Below are positions 52,135 to 60,663 of a stretch of DNA of 64,000 nucleotides, in pieces. The position numbers and the translations under genes are program-made. Below the pieces are notes generated by a model that had not been told where the DNA came from, ran no database searches, and saw only the letters and a list, made by a program, of their open reading frames with translations. Each line of letters begins with the position of its first letter. Position 1 is the stretch's first letter. Location: positions 372,001 to 436,000 of the forward strand of contig NZ_BMIK01000002.1 of the NCBI RefSeq assembly GCF_014642075.1. The letters are read 5' to 3'. Origin of the DNA: Parapedobacter defluvii. Its GTDB lineage: Bacteria; Bacteroidota; Bacteroidia; Sphingobacteriales; Sphingobacteriaceae.

Positions 52135-52160
52135 ATCAAATCGATTGTTTCCTAAGTTTG
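52130..52160 (+). promoter_or_regulatory. promoter of aroQ, predicting a leaderless mRNA
   Basis: TTTG at 52130-52133, 19 bases, TAAGTTTG at 52153-52160: full consensus match. The predicted start (about 52167) is one base before the aroQ ATG. The -33 element overlaps the stop codon of the Wzi-like gene. Confidence 0.65.
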
Positions 52161-52167
52161 TAGTCAT

Positions 52168-52590
52168 ATGAGCAACATCATCATCATCAACGGTCCGAAC
52201 CTGAACCTGTTAGGAGTACGGGAAAAGGGAATCTATGGTGACCAGGATTTCCATTCGTATTTTGAAACACTCCGTCAATCCTATGATGGTGTGACATTAA
52301 CCTATTTCCAAAGCAACCACGAGGGAGCAATCATCGATAAAATACATGAGGTCGGCTTTTCTGTGGATGGTATTGTACTTAACGCGGGAGCCTATACGCA
52401 CACGTCATTGGCCATTTCTGATGCCATTGCGGCTGTCACCGCACCGGTGGTAGAGGTACATATTTCCAACGTATACGCACGTGAATCGTTTCGGCACCAT
52501 TCCTACCTGGCAAAGAATTGCAAGGGGGTTATCTGTGGCTTTGGTCTGAACGGGTACCGGCTGGCAATCGAGAGCCTGCTAACAAAATAA
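52168..52590 (+). CDS. aroQ: type II 3-dehydroquinate dehydratase
   Basis: AroQ catalyses the third step of the shikimate pathway. The 140-residue product has the type II signature NGPNLNLLGVRE with Arg18 and Tyr23, Asn72 in LNAGAYTHTS, and His98 in VEVHISN, all in standard positions. Its 3' end overlaps the convergent MFS gene by 62 bases. Its promoter lies at the end of the Wzi-like gene. Confidence 0.97.
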   Translation: MSNIIIINGPNLNLLGVREKGIYGDQDFHSYFETLRQSYDGVTLTYFQSNHEGAIIDKIHEVGFSVDGIVLNAGAYTHTSLAISDAIAAVTAPVVEVHISNVYARESFRHHSYLAKNCKGVICGFGLNGYRLAIESLLTK

Positions 52591-53746
52591 ACAAGCTCAG
52601 ACAGGCACACCCCGCCATAGTTGCTGCCATGGGCACGGTCGTTTCGTTGTGGAAATAACTGACCAACCCGGATGAAAGTGCTCCGCAAGCCATTTGTAAG
52701 CCACCTAGTAACGCCGAAGCACTACCGGCCAGTCGGCTGAACGGCGCAAGTGCCAATGCCGAAGTATTGGGAAATACAAAACCCTGGGAACCGAGAAATA
52801 GAAAAATCAATGCAATCATTACCAACAGGTTGATCGCACCGGCTACACAGAGAATAGCCAGTAGCAATCCCAAAGACGACTGAACCATTAACGCCACTTT
52901 TGCCACTTTTTCGCTGCTGTATCGGTTGAGTAGGTATCGGTTCAGCTGGCTAGCTGTAATCAGCGCAGATGCAATCAAGGCAAATACCAATCCGTATTGC
53001 TTCTCGCTGAGACCATATAGCGTGATCATGATATAGGGTGACCCTGCGAGATAGGCGTACAAACCCGAGGAAGCCAGCCCTCCTGCAAAGGAATAGGTGA
53101 AAAACTGCCTGGTTTTGAACACCTGCCAGTAGGATTGAGCAATGGGGCGGGGCATGAGGGAAATCGCTGGATTGGATCCCCTGCTTTCCGGGAGGAAAAA
53201 GATAACTGCAAGCAGTATACATGTGGTAATGATGGCCAATACCAGGAAGATGCCATGCCAGTCCCAGCGGCTGATGACAAAACTGCCTACCGTTGGAGCC
53301 ACAATGGGCGAGATGCCGATTACCAGCATCAACAAAGAGAAGATCTTGGCGCTTTCCCTGGGGCCATAAAAATCCCGCACCATGGCCCTTGATGCCACCA
53401 TGCCGCCGCAACTGCCCAAAGCCTGCACAAATCGGTACGCAATGAGGTAATCGGCTGAGTTGGTCAGCATGCAGCTGATCGACGCTGCGATGTAGATAAC
53501 CAAACCGACAATGAGCGGAATTTTGCGGCCAAAACGGTCCAGCAGTGGCCCATAGATGAGCTGGCCCGAAGCGATGCCGATGAAAAAGGAGGTAAGCGAT
53601 AGCTGGATGTGCGAAACGGTTGTATCGAGGCTATCAGCAATTGCGTCAAACCCCGGCAGATACATGTCGATGGAAAAGGGACCAATAGCCGAGAGCAGTC
53701 CCAGTGTGATTAAAATAAAAAGGCGATGTCTTTGCGTTGACGTCAT
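52529..53746 (-). CDS. Bcr/CflA-type major facilitator drug exporter
   Basis: A 405-residue exporter with about 12 membrane helices: GPFSIDMYLPGFDAIADSL, the MFS motif A GPLLDRFGRKIPLIVG and SCGGMVASRAMVRDFYG, as in Bcr/CflA drug-resistance proteins. It would export small molecules with proton exchange. The last residues (GSRLPAGTRSDQSHR) are read antisense through the end of aroQ, so the two coding regions overlap by 62 bases. It follows lgt on the same strand after 46 bases and has a -7 element of its own. Confidence 0.92.
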   Translation of the reverse strand: MTSTQRHRLFILITLGLLSAIGPFSIDMYLPGFDAIADSLDTTVSHIQLSLTSFFIGIASGQLIYGPLLDRFGRKIPLIVGLVIYIAASISCMLTNSADYLIAYRFVQALGSCGGMVASRAMVRDFYGPRESAKIFSLLMLVIGISPIVAPTVGSFVISRWDWHGIFLVLAIITTCILLAVIFFLPESRGSNPAISLMPRPIAQSYWQVFKTRQFFTYSFAGGLASSGLYAYLAGSPYIMITLYGLSEKQYGLVFALIASALITASQLNRYLLNRYSSEKVAKVALMVQSSLGLLLAILCVAGAINLLVMIALIFLFLGSQGFVFPNTSALALAPFSRLAGSASALLGGLQMACGALSSGLVSYFHNETTVPMAATMAGCACLSLFILLAGSRLPAGTRSDQSHR

Positions 53747-53754
53747 TAAGAACG

Positions 53755-53762
53755 CAAAGTTA
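53755..53762 (-). promoter_or_regulatory. -7 element of the MFS gene, near-leaderless
   Basis: TAACTTTG on the minus strand (53762-53755). It predicts a start about 2 bases before the ATG at 53746. No -33 match seen, so it may be secondary to the upstream operon promoter. Confidence 0.35.
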
Positions 53763-53792
53763 CAGCTTTGTTTCGGCTTTGGAAAACACTTA

Positions 53793-54623
53793 CTACTTGC
53801 CGTCCTTCTTACGGTAGGGCCTGAACAGCAGGTAAAACCCTAACGCGACAAAGGGTATACTCAGTAATTGCCCCATGTTGAATTTCATCCCTTCTTCAAA
53901 GGCTTCCTGATTTTCTTTGATAAATTCCAGTCCGAAGCGGGCACCGAACAGCAGAATCAGAAACAGACCGAAAATAAAGCCGGGTTTCAGTTGGGATTTT
54001 CGCTGGTAAATAGTCCATAGAAGGATAAAAATGAGTACATAGCTCAGTGCTTCGTAAAGTTGCGCGGGGTGCCGGGGTATCTGATCTACCTGTTCGAAAA
54101 CGACTGCCCAGGGTAGATCCGACGGCAAACCGATGATTTCGGAATTGAAAAAGTTGCCAAGACGGACAAACGCCCCCGCCAGTGGAATGACGATGACCAA
54201 TCGGTCGGTAATCCATAGAAAATCGGTTTTAGTTTTCCGGCAAAAGAGAAATATACCAACCAATATACCAATGGCGCCCCCATGGCTGGCTAACCCATGA
54301 AAACCCGTAAGCGTGAATTTGCCGTTTACATAGGTATAGGGGAGTATCATTTCCAGCAGGTGGTCTTTGTAATAGTCAAATTCGTAGAACAGACAATGCC
54401 CGAGGCGTGCACCGAGCAGTGTGCCCAGAAAAATATAGATACTCAGTTGGTCAAGCAGTTCCTGGGGTTTGTTCTCACGCTTAAAAATGCGGAGCATCAA
54501 TACATAACTGCTGATGAACGCCAGCAGGAAACACAACGTATAGTACCGGACTTCGAAACTTCCTATACTGAATATTTCCGGGCGGACATTCCAATGGATC
54601 GCAGCTAACAGGGTGTCTATCAT
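53793..54623 (-). CDS. lgt: prolipoprotein diacylglyceryl transferase
   Basis: Lgt adds diacylglycerol from phosphatidylglycerol to the lipobox cysteine of prelipoproteins in the inner membrane. The 276-residue protein has several membrane helices, the HGLASHGGAIGILVGIF block, the signature GNFFNSEIIGLPSDLPWAVVFEQ-like region and PRHPAQLYEALSY. It serves the many lipoproteins in this window. It lies between rimK (53 bases upstream) and the MFS gene (46 bases downstream), probably in one transcript. Confidence 0.97.
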   Translation of the reverse strand: MIDTLLAAIHWNVRPEIFSIGSFEVRYYTLCFLLAFISSYVLMLRIFKRENKPQELLDQLSIYIFLGTLLGARLGHCLFYEFDYYKDHLLEMILPYTYVNGKFTLTGFHGLASHGGAIGILVGIFLFCRKTKTDFLWITDRLVIVIPLAGAFVRLGNFFNSEIIGLPSDLPWAVVFEQVDQIPRHPAQLYEALSYVLIFILLWTIYQRKSQLKPGFIFGLFLILLFGARFGLEFIKENQEAFEEGMKFNMGQLLSIPFVALGFYLLFRPYRKKDGK

Positions 54624-54676
54624 GGTTATGATCTGTTTAGGTCGGTAAATATAGTGTTTATTTGCTTATTTGCGAA

Positions 54677-55603
54677 TCATAACTTCTGTCCGGCCTTCGC
54701 TTTGCGGTCTTTCCGGTTTTGCTGTTTGAGGATGTACTGCTTTTCAATAAAAGCAATGACTTCACTGGCAATGTCTTTGTGGGTAGCTTTTTCAATGCCT
54801 TCCAATCCGGGAGAGGAATTCACTTCGAGCACCAGTGGCCCACGGTCTGATGGCAGCATGTCCACCCCGCATACGGTCAATCCCAGCTCCCTGGCTGCAC
54901 GTACAGCAGTTTCGCGTTCGGTTTTGTTGAGTTTAATGACTTCTGCGCTGCCTCCCCGGTGCAGGTTAGACCGGAATTCACCTTCTTTGGCAGTACGTTT
55001 CATGGCACCTACCACCCGGCCATCCACCACAAACGCGCGTATATCCGTACCCCGTGATTCTTTGATGTATTCTTGGATAAGGATATTGTTGCCCAGACCG
55101 TAGAAGGCCTCAATAACCGATGATGCCGCCTTTTTCGTTTCAGCTAACACCACGCCGATTCCTTGGGTGCCTTCCAGTAACTTGATGACCAAAGGCGGGC
55201 CCCCGACCATTTTAATCAGGTCGTCAACATCGCGGGTACGGCGCGCAAATCCGGTGATGGGCATGCCGATGCCGGCCCCTGAAAGAATCTGCATGCACCG
55301 CAGCTTGTCCCGTGAGCGCGTGATGGATTGGCTTGGGTTGGCCGATATAACGCCCATCACTTCAAATTGACGGACGATAGCCGACCCGTAGAAGGTGACC
55401 GAAGCGCCGATACGGGGAATAATTGCATCGATATCGGACAAGTCCTGCCCTTTATAGTGGATGCTCGGCTTGCCCTGCTTGATGCCCACATAACATTGGC
55501 TATGGTCAATGACAACACATTCATGTCCGCGCATCCGCGCTGCCTCTACCAACCTGCGTGTGGAATAAAGGTTTTTGATTGTGGATAAGACTGCTATCTT
55601 CAC
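54677..55603 (-). CDS. rimK: RimK-family ATP-grasp ligase (S6 glutamate ligase type)
   Basis: A 308-residue ATP-grasp enzyme closely matching RimK, which adds glutamate residues to the C-terminus of ribosomal protein S6. Visible are the N-terminal domain ([20 protein letters not shown]), the ATP-grasp centre ([40 protein letters not shown]) and the metal-binding [18 protein letters not shown] block. The RimB-like gene is immediately upstream (34 bases), supporting the RimK assignment over other members such as LysX or cyanophycin-like ligases. The basic C-terminal tail [13 protein letters not shown] is a local extension. Confidence 0.93.
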   Translation of the reverse strand: MKIAVLSTIKNLYSTRRLVEAARMRGHECVVIDHSQCYVGIKQGKPSIHYKGQDLSDIDAIIPRIGASVTFYGSAIVRQFEVMGVISANPSQSITRSRDKLRCMQILSGAGIGMPITGFARRTRDVDDLIKMVGGPPLVIKLLEGTQGIGVVLAETKKAASSVIEAFYGLGNNILIQEYIKESRGTDIRAFVVDGRVVGAMKRTAKEGEFRSNLHRGGSAEVIKLNKTERETAVRAARELGLTVCGVDMLPSDRGPLVLEVNSSPGLEGIEKATHKDIASEVIAFIEKQYILKQQNRKDRKAKAGQKL

Positions 55604-55637
55604 GTGTGCTGAAACAAGTTATTGAAAGCTAAAACAC

Positions 55638-56054
55638 TTATTTTTTTGAAAGGTTTGCCCGCGAAACATCGACAAGGAATTTTTTACGGATGAACGAGCG
55701 GCCCAGTAACAGGGGAAATTCCATACCCGACCGGTCACGCAAGGAAAGCTCGATGGGATACATTTCGTTGAATAATCGGATTTCCGTGTTGATGATGTAC
55801 CGATTTTCCTCCTGACCAAAAGAGTTTCGGATTTTACGTTCGCTGTGAAACGGTAAGGTGTGTAACCTGTCGTGCAAGCCAAACCGATCGTCCAGCGGAC
55901 GGAATTCGACATATTGTTTCCGTCCTTTCTTTATCAGTTGGATGTGGCTGCAATGCAGCACCGACGTACGGGCCCCGGTATCCACTTTGGCGGGAATACC
56001 ATAAAGGTCCAACTCCGGTAAATCAGCCGTTTCCTTCCAGCCGATGGTCTTCAT
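55638..56054 (-). CDS. RimB-like retropepsin-fold protease (ATP-dependent zinc protease family)
   Basis: A 138-residue protein of the DUF785/ATP-dependent zinc protease family, with the aspartic-protease-like AKVDTGARTSVLHC motif (Asp25-Thr-Gly) and LLGRSFIRKKFLVD near the end. In Pseudomonas such a protein (RimB) is encoded with RimK and modulates S6 glutamylation; here too it directly precedes rimK. Despite the family name, no ATP or zinc motif is seen and the fold is retropepsin-like. Start 5 bases after purM. Confidence 0.9.
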   Translation of the reverse strand: MKTIGWKETADLPELDLYGIPAKVDTGARTSVLHCSHIQLIKKGRKQYVEFRPLDDRFGLHDRLHTLPFHSERKIRNSFGQEENRYIINTEIRLFNEMYPIELSLRDRSGMEFPLLLGRSFIRKKFLVDVSRANLSKK

Positions 56055-56059
56055 TGCAT

Positions 56060-57238
56060 TCAGTGATAAATATACGTGCCAAACGGCGATTTGACTGTCA
56101 CCTGTTTTTGGGTAGCAGGTTCAACACGACCGATAATTTGGGCAGCGATGCCATATTGCGCTGAGATTCGGATGATATCATCGGCGATTGAGGCCGGTAC
56201 ATACAGTTCCATACGATGACCCATGTTGAATACCTTATACATTTCTTCCCAGTCCGTTCCGGATTCTTCTTGGATGAGTTTGAACAGGGGAGGGATGTCG
56301 AACAAATGGTCTTTGACAACGTGGAGCGCCTCGATAAAGTGTAGTACTTTGGTCTGTGCACCACCGCTGCAATGCACCATTCCATGGATTTCCGGACGGT
56401 ATCGGTCAAGTACCTGCTTAATAACGGGTGCATACGTACGTGTAGGGGAGAGGACGAGTTTACCGGCCGTAACAGATCCGTGCCCGGGGATTTCGACTTC
56501 ATCCGTCAATCCCTTTGAGCCCCCAAACACGAGTTCGTCGGGTACCGACGGATCGTAGCTTTCCGGAAAACTTTTTGCTACTGACTTGTGGAACACATCG
56601 TGCCGGGCAGAAGTAAGCCCATTGGATCCCATACCGCCATTATATTCACGTTCATAACTCGCTTGCCCGAAGGAAGCCAGTCCGACGATCACGTCCCCGG
56701 CTTGTATGCGGTGATTGGAAATGACTTCATCACGTCTCATCCGGCAGGTAACCGTGCTGTCTACGATGACCGTGCGGACCAGATCGCCTACATCAGCTGT
56801 CTCTCCCCCGGTGGAATAAATACCGATGCCAAGTTCGCGAAGTGCTGTTAATATATCTTCTGTGCCATTGATAATCTCAGCGATGACTTCCCCAGGGATC
56901 AGGTTCTTATTGCGCCCGATGGTGGATGACAGAAGAATATTATCCGTTGCCCCGACACATAAAAGATCGTCAAGGTTCATGACAATGGCATCCTGTGCAA
57001 TACCCCTCCATACGGAAAGGTCGCCTGTTTCCCGCCAATAAACATAGGCAAGGGATGACTTCGTACCCGCCCCGTCGGCATGCATGATATTGCACCATGC
57101 ATCATCGCCCGCTAATATGTCAGGTATGATTTTACAGAATGCCTTAGGGAATAAACCCTTATCGAGGTTTTTAATTGCATTGTGTACGTCCTCTTTGGCG
57201 GCGGATACTCCCCGCAGGTTGTATTTCAAATCAGCCAT
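56060..57238 (-). CDS. purM: phosphoribosylformylglycinamidine cyclo-ligase (AIR synthase)
   Basis: PurM closes the imidazole ring in purine synthesis. The 392-residue product is the longer Bacteroidota type, with the ATP-binding part NIMHADGAGTKSSLAYVYW, VMNLDDLLCVGATDN, GGETADVGDLVRT and the C-terminal HCSGGAQTKVLHF and FNMGHRMELYVP. It is second in a minus-strand cluster: an OmpA-type lipoprotein gene 9 bases upstream and the RimB-like gene 5 bases downstream. Such close packing suggests one transcript of unrelated functions. Confidence 0.95.
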   Translation of the reverse strand: MADLKYNLRGVSAAKEDVHNAIKNLDKGLFPKAFCKIIPDILAGDDAWCNIMHADGAGTKSSLAYVYWRETGDLSVWRGIAQDAIVMNLDDLLCVGATDNILLSSTIGRNKNLIPGEVIAEIINGTEDILTALRELGIGIYSTGGETADVGDLVRTVIVDSTVTCRMRRDEVISNHRIQAGDVIVGLASFGQASYEREYNGGMGSNGLTSARHDVFHKSVAKSFPESYDPSVPDELVFGGSKGLTDEVEIPGHGSVTAGKLVLSPTRTYAPVIKQVLDRYRPEIHGMVHCSGGAQTKVLHFIEALHVVKDHLFDIPPLFKLIQEESGTDWEEMYKVFNMGHRMELYVPASIADDIIRISAQYGIAAQIIGRVEPATQKQVTVKSPFGTYIYH

Positions 57239-57247
57239 TCCCGCCTT

Positions 57248-57793
57248 CTAGTCTACATGCTTGATTTCTACCCGCCGGTTTTGTGCCCTTCCGGGTTCTG
57301 TATCGTTGGAAGCAATAGGCTTGGTTGCACCGTATCCCTTCACGGTCAGATTATTTCCATAAATTCCCGAATTGACCAAATAAAGTTTTACAGCGTTAGC
57401 CCTGTCAATAGACAATTCCATATTATATGCTGGAGTACCTTCAATAGACGCGTGGCCGTTAATGATGAATTTGGCATCGGGATCTTTCTGCATTTCCCGG
57501 GCAATCTGGTCGAGAACCGCATAGGAATCGGTTTTTAACACAGATGAATCGAACTCAAACTGGATATTGTTGAAGTTGTAATTTGGTGGTGCTACCGGGG
57601 TAGGTGTTGATTGCGTAGGTGCCGGTGTTGGCTCCTTTTTCTGAGGTTCAGCAACGACACGCTCCTCCGGAACATCTCGCTCAACTACTTCTGCTGAGGG
57701 CTGGAGAACGACCTGTTTAGGCTTGCAACCTTGATAAGAGATGGCCAACATGCCAATGCATGACATTAATATACAATTGCTTACGGTTTTCAT
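57248..57793 (-). CDS. OmpA-domain lipoprotein lacking the peptidoglycan-binding Asp
   Basis: A 181-residue lipoprotein (lipobox YQGC, Cys23), a proline-rich linker (about 50-70) and an OmpA-like domain (about 75-180). In the peptidoglycan-binding loop the usual Asp of GHTD is replaced: GHASIEGTPAYN has Ser116, while the matching Arg131 is kept. It may therefore bind the cell wall weakly or hold another ligand. The frame extends to 57820, but the ATG at 57793 starts the lipoprotein signal. It is the first gene of the purM-rimK-lgt run. Confidence 0.92.
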   Translation of the reverse strand: MKTVSNCILMSCIGMLAISYQGCKPKQVVLQPSAEVVERDVPEERVVAEPQKKEPTPAPTQSTPTPVAPPNYNFNNIQFEFDSSVLKTDSYAVLDQIAREMQKDPDAKFIINGHASIEGTPAYNMELSIDRANAVKLYLVNSGIYGNNLTVKGYGATKPIASNDTEPGRAQNRRVEIKHVD

Positions 57794-57877
57794 GTTTGAT
57801 AACTTTTCTGCTGTAAACATAGGAAATATCTGTGATTTTTACCTATACTTGGTGCTTAATATATTTCTATAAATACA

Positions 57878-58978
57878 ATGATAGTGCCAACCCATCGTTT
57901 TTCAATTTTGTTTTTTATATCCGTGCTGTTGTTTTTTAGCAGTGCATTTGCAAAAGAACCCCTGAAAGTAGCTGTGGCCGGATTGAGCCATGACCATGTA
58001 CACACGTTGCTCCGTGCTTATCAGCAACATGAAGTAGCGATATTGGGAATTGCCGAAACGGATACAGCACTGGCAAATCGCTACCGGAATCGTTATGGGT
58101 TGCCCGATTCGTTGTTTTTCCGCACGGTAACAGAAATGATGCAAGCCATCCGTCCTGATGCGGTTTTGGCCTATAATGCCATTTCCGAACATGTGGATGT
58201 AGCTGAGGTTTGTTTGCCCTTGAAGGTGCCCTTGATGGTCGAGAAGCCCCTGGCCGTTGACAACAAACAGGCAAGGCGGATTGCTCAATTGGCGGCAGAA
58301 CACCACACGCCGGTGTTCACCAACTACGAAACAACCTGGTATGACAGCAATCAAACCCTCAGGCAACTGGTGGCAGCAGGGAATATCGGTGCGTTGAAAA
58401 AAGTAATGGTAAAAGACGGTCATCAAGGGCCACGGGAAATCGGGTGCAGCGAAGATTTTTTAAGCTGGCTCACCGATCCGGAAAAGAATGGGGGAGGTGC
58501 GCTGATCGATTTCGGTTGCTATGGCGCCAATTTGATGACCTGGCTGATGAATGGAGAGCGTCCTATAGCGGTTACTGCGGTTACACGGCAGTTGAAACCG
58601 TCGATTTATCCGTTGGTGGATGACGATGCGACGATTATCTTAGAATATAAAAGCGGTACCACGGGTATTATCCAGGCATCATGGGACTGGCCCTACAGCA
58701 TCAAAGATCTACAAGTATATGGTGAAAGCACGTCGCTTCACGCCGTAGACCCAGGTACGCTGTTGCGTTATACCGGTCCGCGTAAACAGGAGCAAATTCC
58801 GTTGCAGACAGAATACTTCGATGACCAGTTATCCTATTTAAAGGCATTACTGGATGGCGAAGCGGATGGAACAGATGACCTGTCTTCTCTGTCGAACAAT
58901 TTGATTGTGGTCGAAATTTTGCAGGCGGCAAGAGAATCTGCAAAACGTGGAGAACGGATTTTGATGGATGGCCGGTAA
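57878..58978 (+). CDS. exported Gfo/Idh/MocA-family oxidoreductase
   Basis: A 366-residue protein with a Sec signal (RFSILFFISVLLFFSSAFAK), then a Rossmann domain and a C-terminal alpha/beta domain of the Gfo/Idh/MocA family. The EKP motif is seen at 122-124 (MVEKPLAV). The dinucleotide loop is unusual: AGLSHDHVHTLL instead of GxGxxG. It would oxidise sugars with a bound nicotinamide cofactor in the periplasm; such enzymes form 3-keto sugars in Bacteroidota, a possible link to the DUF1080 lipoproteins. The gene of unknown function at 58982 converges on it, with 3 bases between the stops. Confidence 0.92.
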   Translation: MIVPTHRFSILFFISVLLFFSSAFAKEPLKVAVAGLSHDHVHTLLRAYQQHEVAILGIAETDTALANRYRNRYGLPDSLFFRTVTEMMQAIRPDAVLAYNAISEHVDVAEVCLPLKVPLMVEKPLAVDNKQARRIAQLAAEHHTPVFTNYETTWYDSNQTLRQLVAAGNIGALKKVMVKDGHQGPREIGCSEDFLSWLTDPEKNGGGALIDFGCYGANLMTWLMNGERPIAVTAVTRQLKPSIYPLVDDDATIILEYKSGTTGIIQASWDWPYSIKDLQVYGESTSLHAVDPGTLLRYTGPRKQEQIPLQTEYFDDQLSYLKALLDGEADGTDDLSSLSNNLIVVEILQAARESAKRGERILMDGR

Positions 58979-58981
58979 TCG

Positions 58982-59533
58982 TTATTCAATCTTGCTTTGC
59001 AGCAATGCATCGTGCCATTCCTGCTGCAATTCCGGGGTATAGCGTTCCTGCGGGATCGACAATTCAACCGTATGCAGGGCGGTAGGCCCCTCGGCCACAT
59101 AGGTAAGCAGCACGGTTGAACCACAGGCTCCTTCCGGAGATTTGGTGGCTTTGATCGCATACAGGATGGATGTGCGGCCTTCTGCCGTTTTTCGGTCCAC
59201 GATATCAAGCAGCGCTTCCGGGCAACCGGCTTTCTCAAATTCCCATTTTTCTTCGGGCGTTCCTTCCGCTTTCATGGGATAATAGCGCCGGTCTATGGTG
59301 GTTACCGTCACGGTTTTTACCGGGGCATTTTCCTCCTCCCTGCCTTTTACGGTATAGGCAGTGCCGCGTATACCTTTTGTATCCTTGGGGATTTTGGTGC
59401 TTTTCCAGCGGTATTCCCCCGGGAAGGTGATCACAATTTTTTCTTTGCCCGGCGTAGGTTGGGCCTTGCTGCCAAACGCCCAGCATACGCAGGCTACTAA
59501 AATAAATAATGAATTTGTGAAGATCCGTAGCAT
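58982..59533 (-). CDS. secreted hypothetical protein
   Basis: I do not recognise the family. The 183-residue product has a Sec signal (RIFTNSLFILVACVCWAFGS, cleavage near AQP) and a soluble mature part with two conserved-looking cysteines (AGCPEALLD and EGACGSTVLL), which could form a disulfide. A C-terminal amphipathic helix (RYTPELQQEWHDALLQ) closes it. It is probably periplasmic. The start codon and first codons fall in a stretch sharing a core with the palindromic repeat at 20597-20717 (see findings), so the true start could be later, but no later ATG precedes the signal. Confidence 0.75.
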   Translation of the reverse strand: MLRIFTNSLFILVACVCWAFGSKAQPTPGKEKIVITFPGEYRWKSTKIPKDTKGIRGTAYTVKGREEENAPVKTVTVTTIDRRYYPMKAEGTPEEKWEFEKAGCPEALLDIVDRKTAEGRTSILYAIKATKSPEGACGSTVLLTYVAEGPTALHTVELSIPQERYTPELQQEWHDALLQSKIE

Positions 59534-59548
59534 CCGTGTTATCTGCTT
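59519..59548. repeat. half-copy of the ATCCGTGT/ATCTG palindromic repeat
   Basis: ATCCGTGTTATCTG at 59532-59545 differs by one base from ATCCGTGTCATCTG at 20680-20693, and the ATCCGTAGCATCCGT stretch beside it repeats the unit. It overlaps the start codon of the secreted hypothetical gene. Confidence 0.4.
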
Positions 59549-59557
59549 TCAATTCAT

Positions 59558-60544
59558 TTAAATAATCGGCTCAAACCGCATCGCAAACTTGTCCCGGTAA
59601 GCCTTTGGCGTCATACCGGTATTCTCTTTGAACAGTTGCCTGAAGTTTTTCATATCGTTGTATCCCGCGCACAACATAATCTCAAATAACCCCTTTTCCG
59701 TGTTTTCCAGTAATCTTTTGGCTGCTTCGATTTTCGTCTTTTGGAGGTACCGTATGGGCGTGAGGCCCGTTGCCTGTTTAAACCGGCGAACGAAATTACG
59801 CCGGCTGGCGGGAATGCCGGCGATGGCTTCTTCGATGCTTTTTAGTTCGGGAAACTGGTTTTTGATTTTGTGCTGTACACGCATAACCAATTCGTCATCG
59901 TGGGCTTCCACCGGCGAAAACTGACCAAAATACGATTGATTTTCACGATCCATGTCAATGGCGAAGTTCTTCGCAATACGGATTGCCAATTCCCTTCCGC
60001 AACACTTTTGTATGAGGGCCAGCATGACGTGAAATCCGCTGGTAGCACCTCCGCTGGTATAAATATTGGCATCGTGCGTTACGACGGCATCCTGTTCTAA
60101 TTTTATTTTGGGGAAATAAGCAGCCAATTTCTCAGCCGCATCCACATGCGTCGTTGCCCGGCGATCGTCCAATAACCCCGATGCTGCCAACAAAAAGGCT
60201 CCCGTGCAATTGCTGGCCAATGTGGCGCCCCGGGCATATTGTTCATGGAGCCAAGGAATAAAGCATTTGTTATCTTCGAGGGCCTGTGCCATATCCACCG
60301 GTCCAAAAGCAGGGATAAAAATGATGTCGTACGCTTGGCCATTACCGAGCAGTACGTAAGCAAGATGGCGGAAGTTATCAGGAATCATTGTTGTATCGGT
60401 TGCCCCGACGAAGCTGATCTCAAACAATTCCCGTTTACCCTCTTCTTTCAGGAAACGGTTGGCCGTTTCAAATACATCCACAATAGCCGCAAGGCTCAGT
60501 AACCGGTATTTACTTGTCAGAAGGATGGATAGTTGCATGGGCAT
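59558..60544 (-). CDS. GlxA-like transcriptional regulator (DJ-1/PfpI sensor plus AraC domain)
   Basis: A roughly 328-residue regulator of the GlxA family: an N-terminal DJ-1/PfpI-like domain (about 1-180), with the nucleophile-elbow Cys in ASNCTGAFLLA, followed by an AraC-type double helix-turn-helix (about 220-320: RRNFVRRFKQATGLTPIRYL and FEIMLCAGYNDMKNFRQLFKE, ending GMTPKAYRDKF). Effector unknown. The frame continues to a TTG at 60565, but that overlaps the -7 element; the ATG at 60544 (or 60538) fits. Divergent from lepA. Confidence 0.92.
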   Translation of the reverse strand: MPMQLSILLTSKYRLLSLAAIVDVFETANRFLKEEGKRELFEISFVGATDTTMIPDNFRHLAYVLLGNGQAYDIIFIPAFGPVDMAQALEDNKCFIPWLHEQYARGATLASNCTGAFLLAASGLLDDRRATTHVDAAEKLAAYFPKIKLEQDAVVTHDANIYTSGGATSGFHVMLALIQKCCGRELAIRIAKNFAIDMDRENQSYFGQFSPVEAHDDELVMRVQHKIKNQFPELKSIEEAIAGIPASRRNFVRRFKQATGLTPIRYLQKTKIEAAKRLLENTEKGLFEIMLCAGYNDMKNFRQLFKENTGMTPKAYRDKFAMRFEPII

Positions 60545-60562
60545 TGCTATATTTATTCTAAT

Positions 60563-60594
60563 CAAACTTAGAGAAATTTGCTTTTATATGCAAA
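60563..60594 (-). promoter_or_regulatory. promoter of the GlxA-like gene
   Basis: On the minus strand TTTG (60594-60591), 20 bases, TAAGTTTG (60570-60563). Full consensus match; it predicts a transcript start near 60556 and a leader of about 12 bases to the ATG at 60544. Confidence 0.65.
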
Positions 60595-60655
60595 GGCAAT
60601 TTGGGAGTATTTATCCAAAATATCGTCGCTATCGCTAAATATCCTGCCAAAAAAC

Positions 60656-60663
60656 TATCTTTG
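60656..60663 (+). promoter_or_regulatory. -7 element of lepA
   Basis: TATCTTTG at 60656-60663, predicting a start near 60670 and a long leader of about 116 bases. No clear -33 TTTG. Confidence 0.45.
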
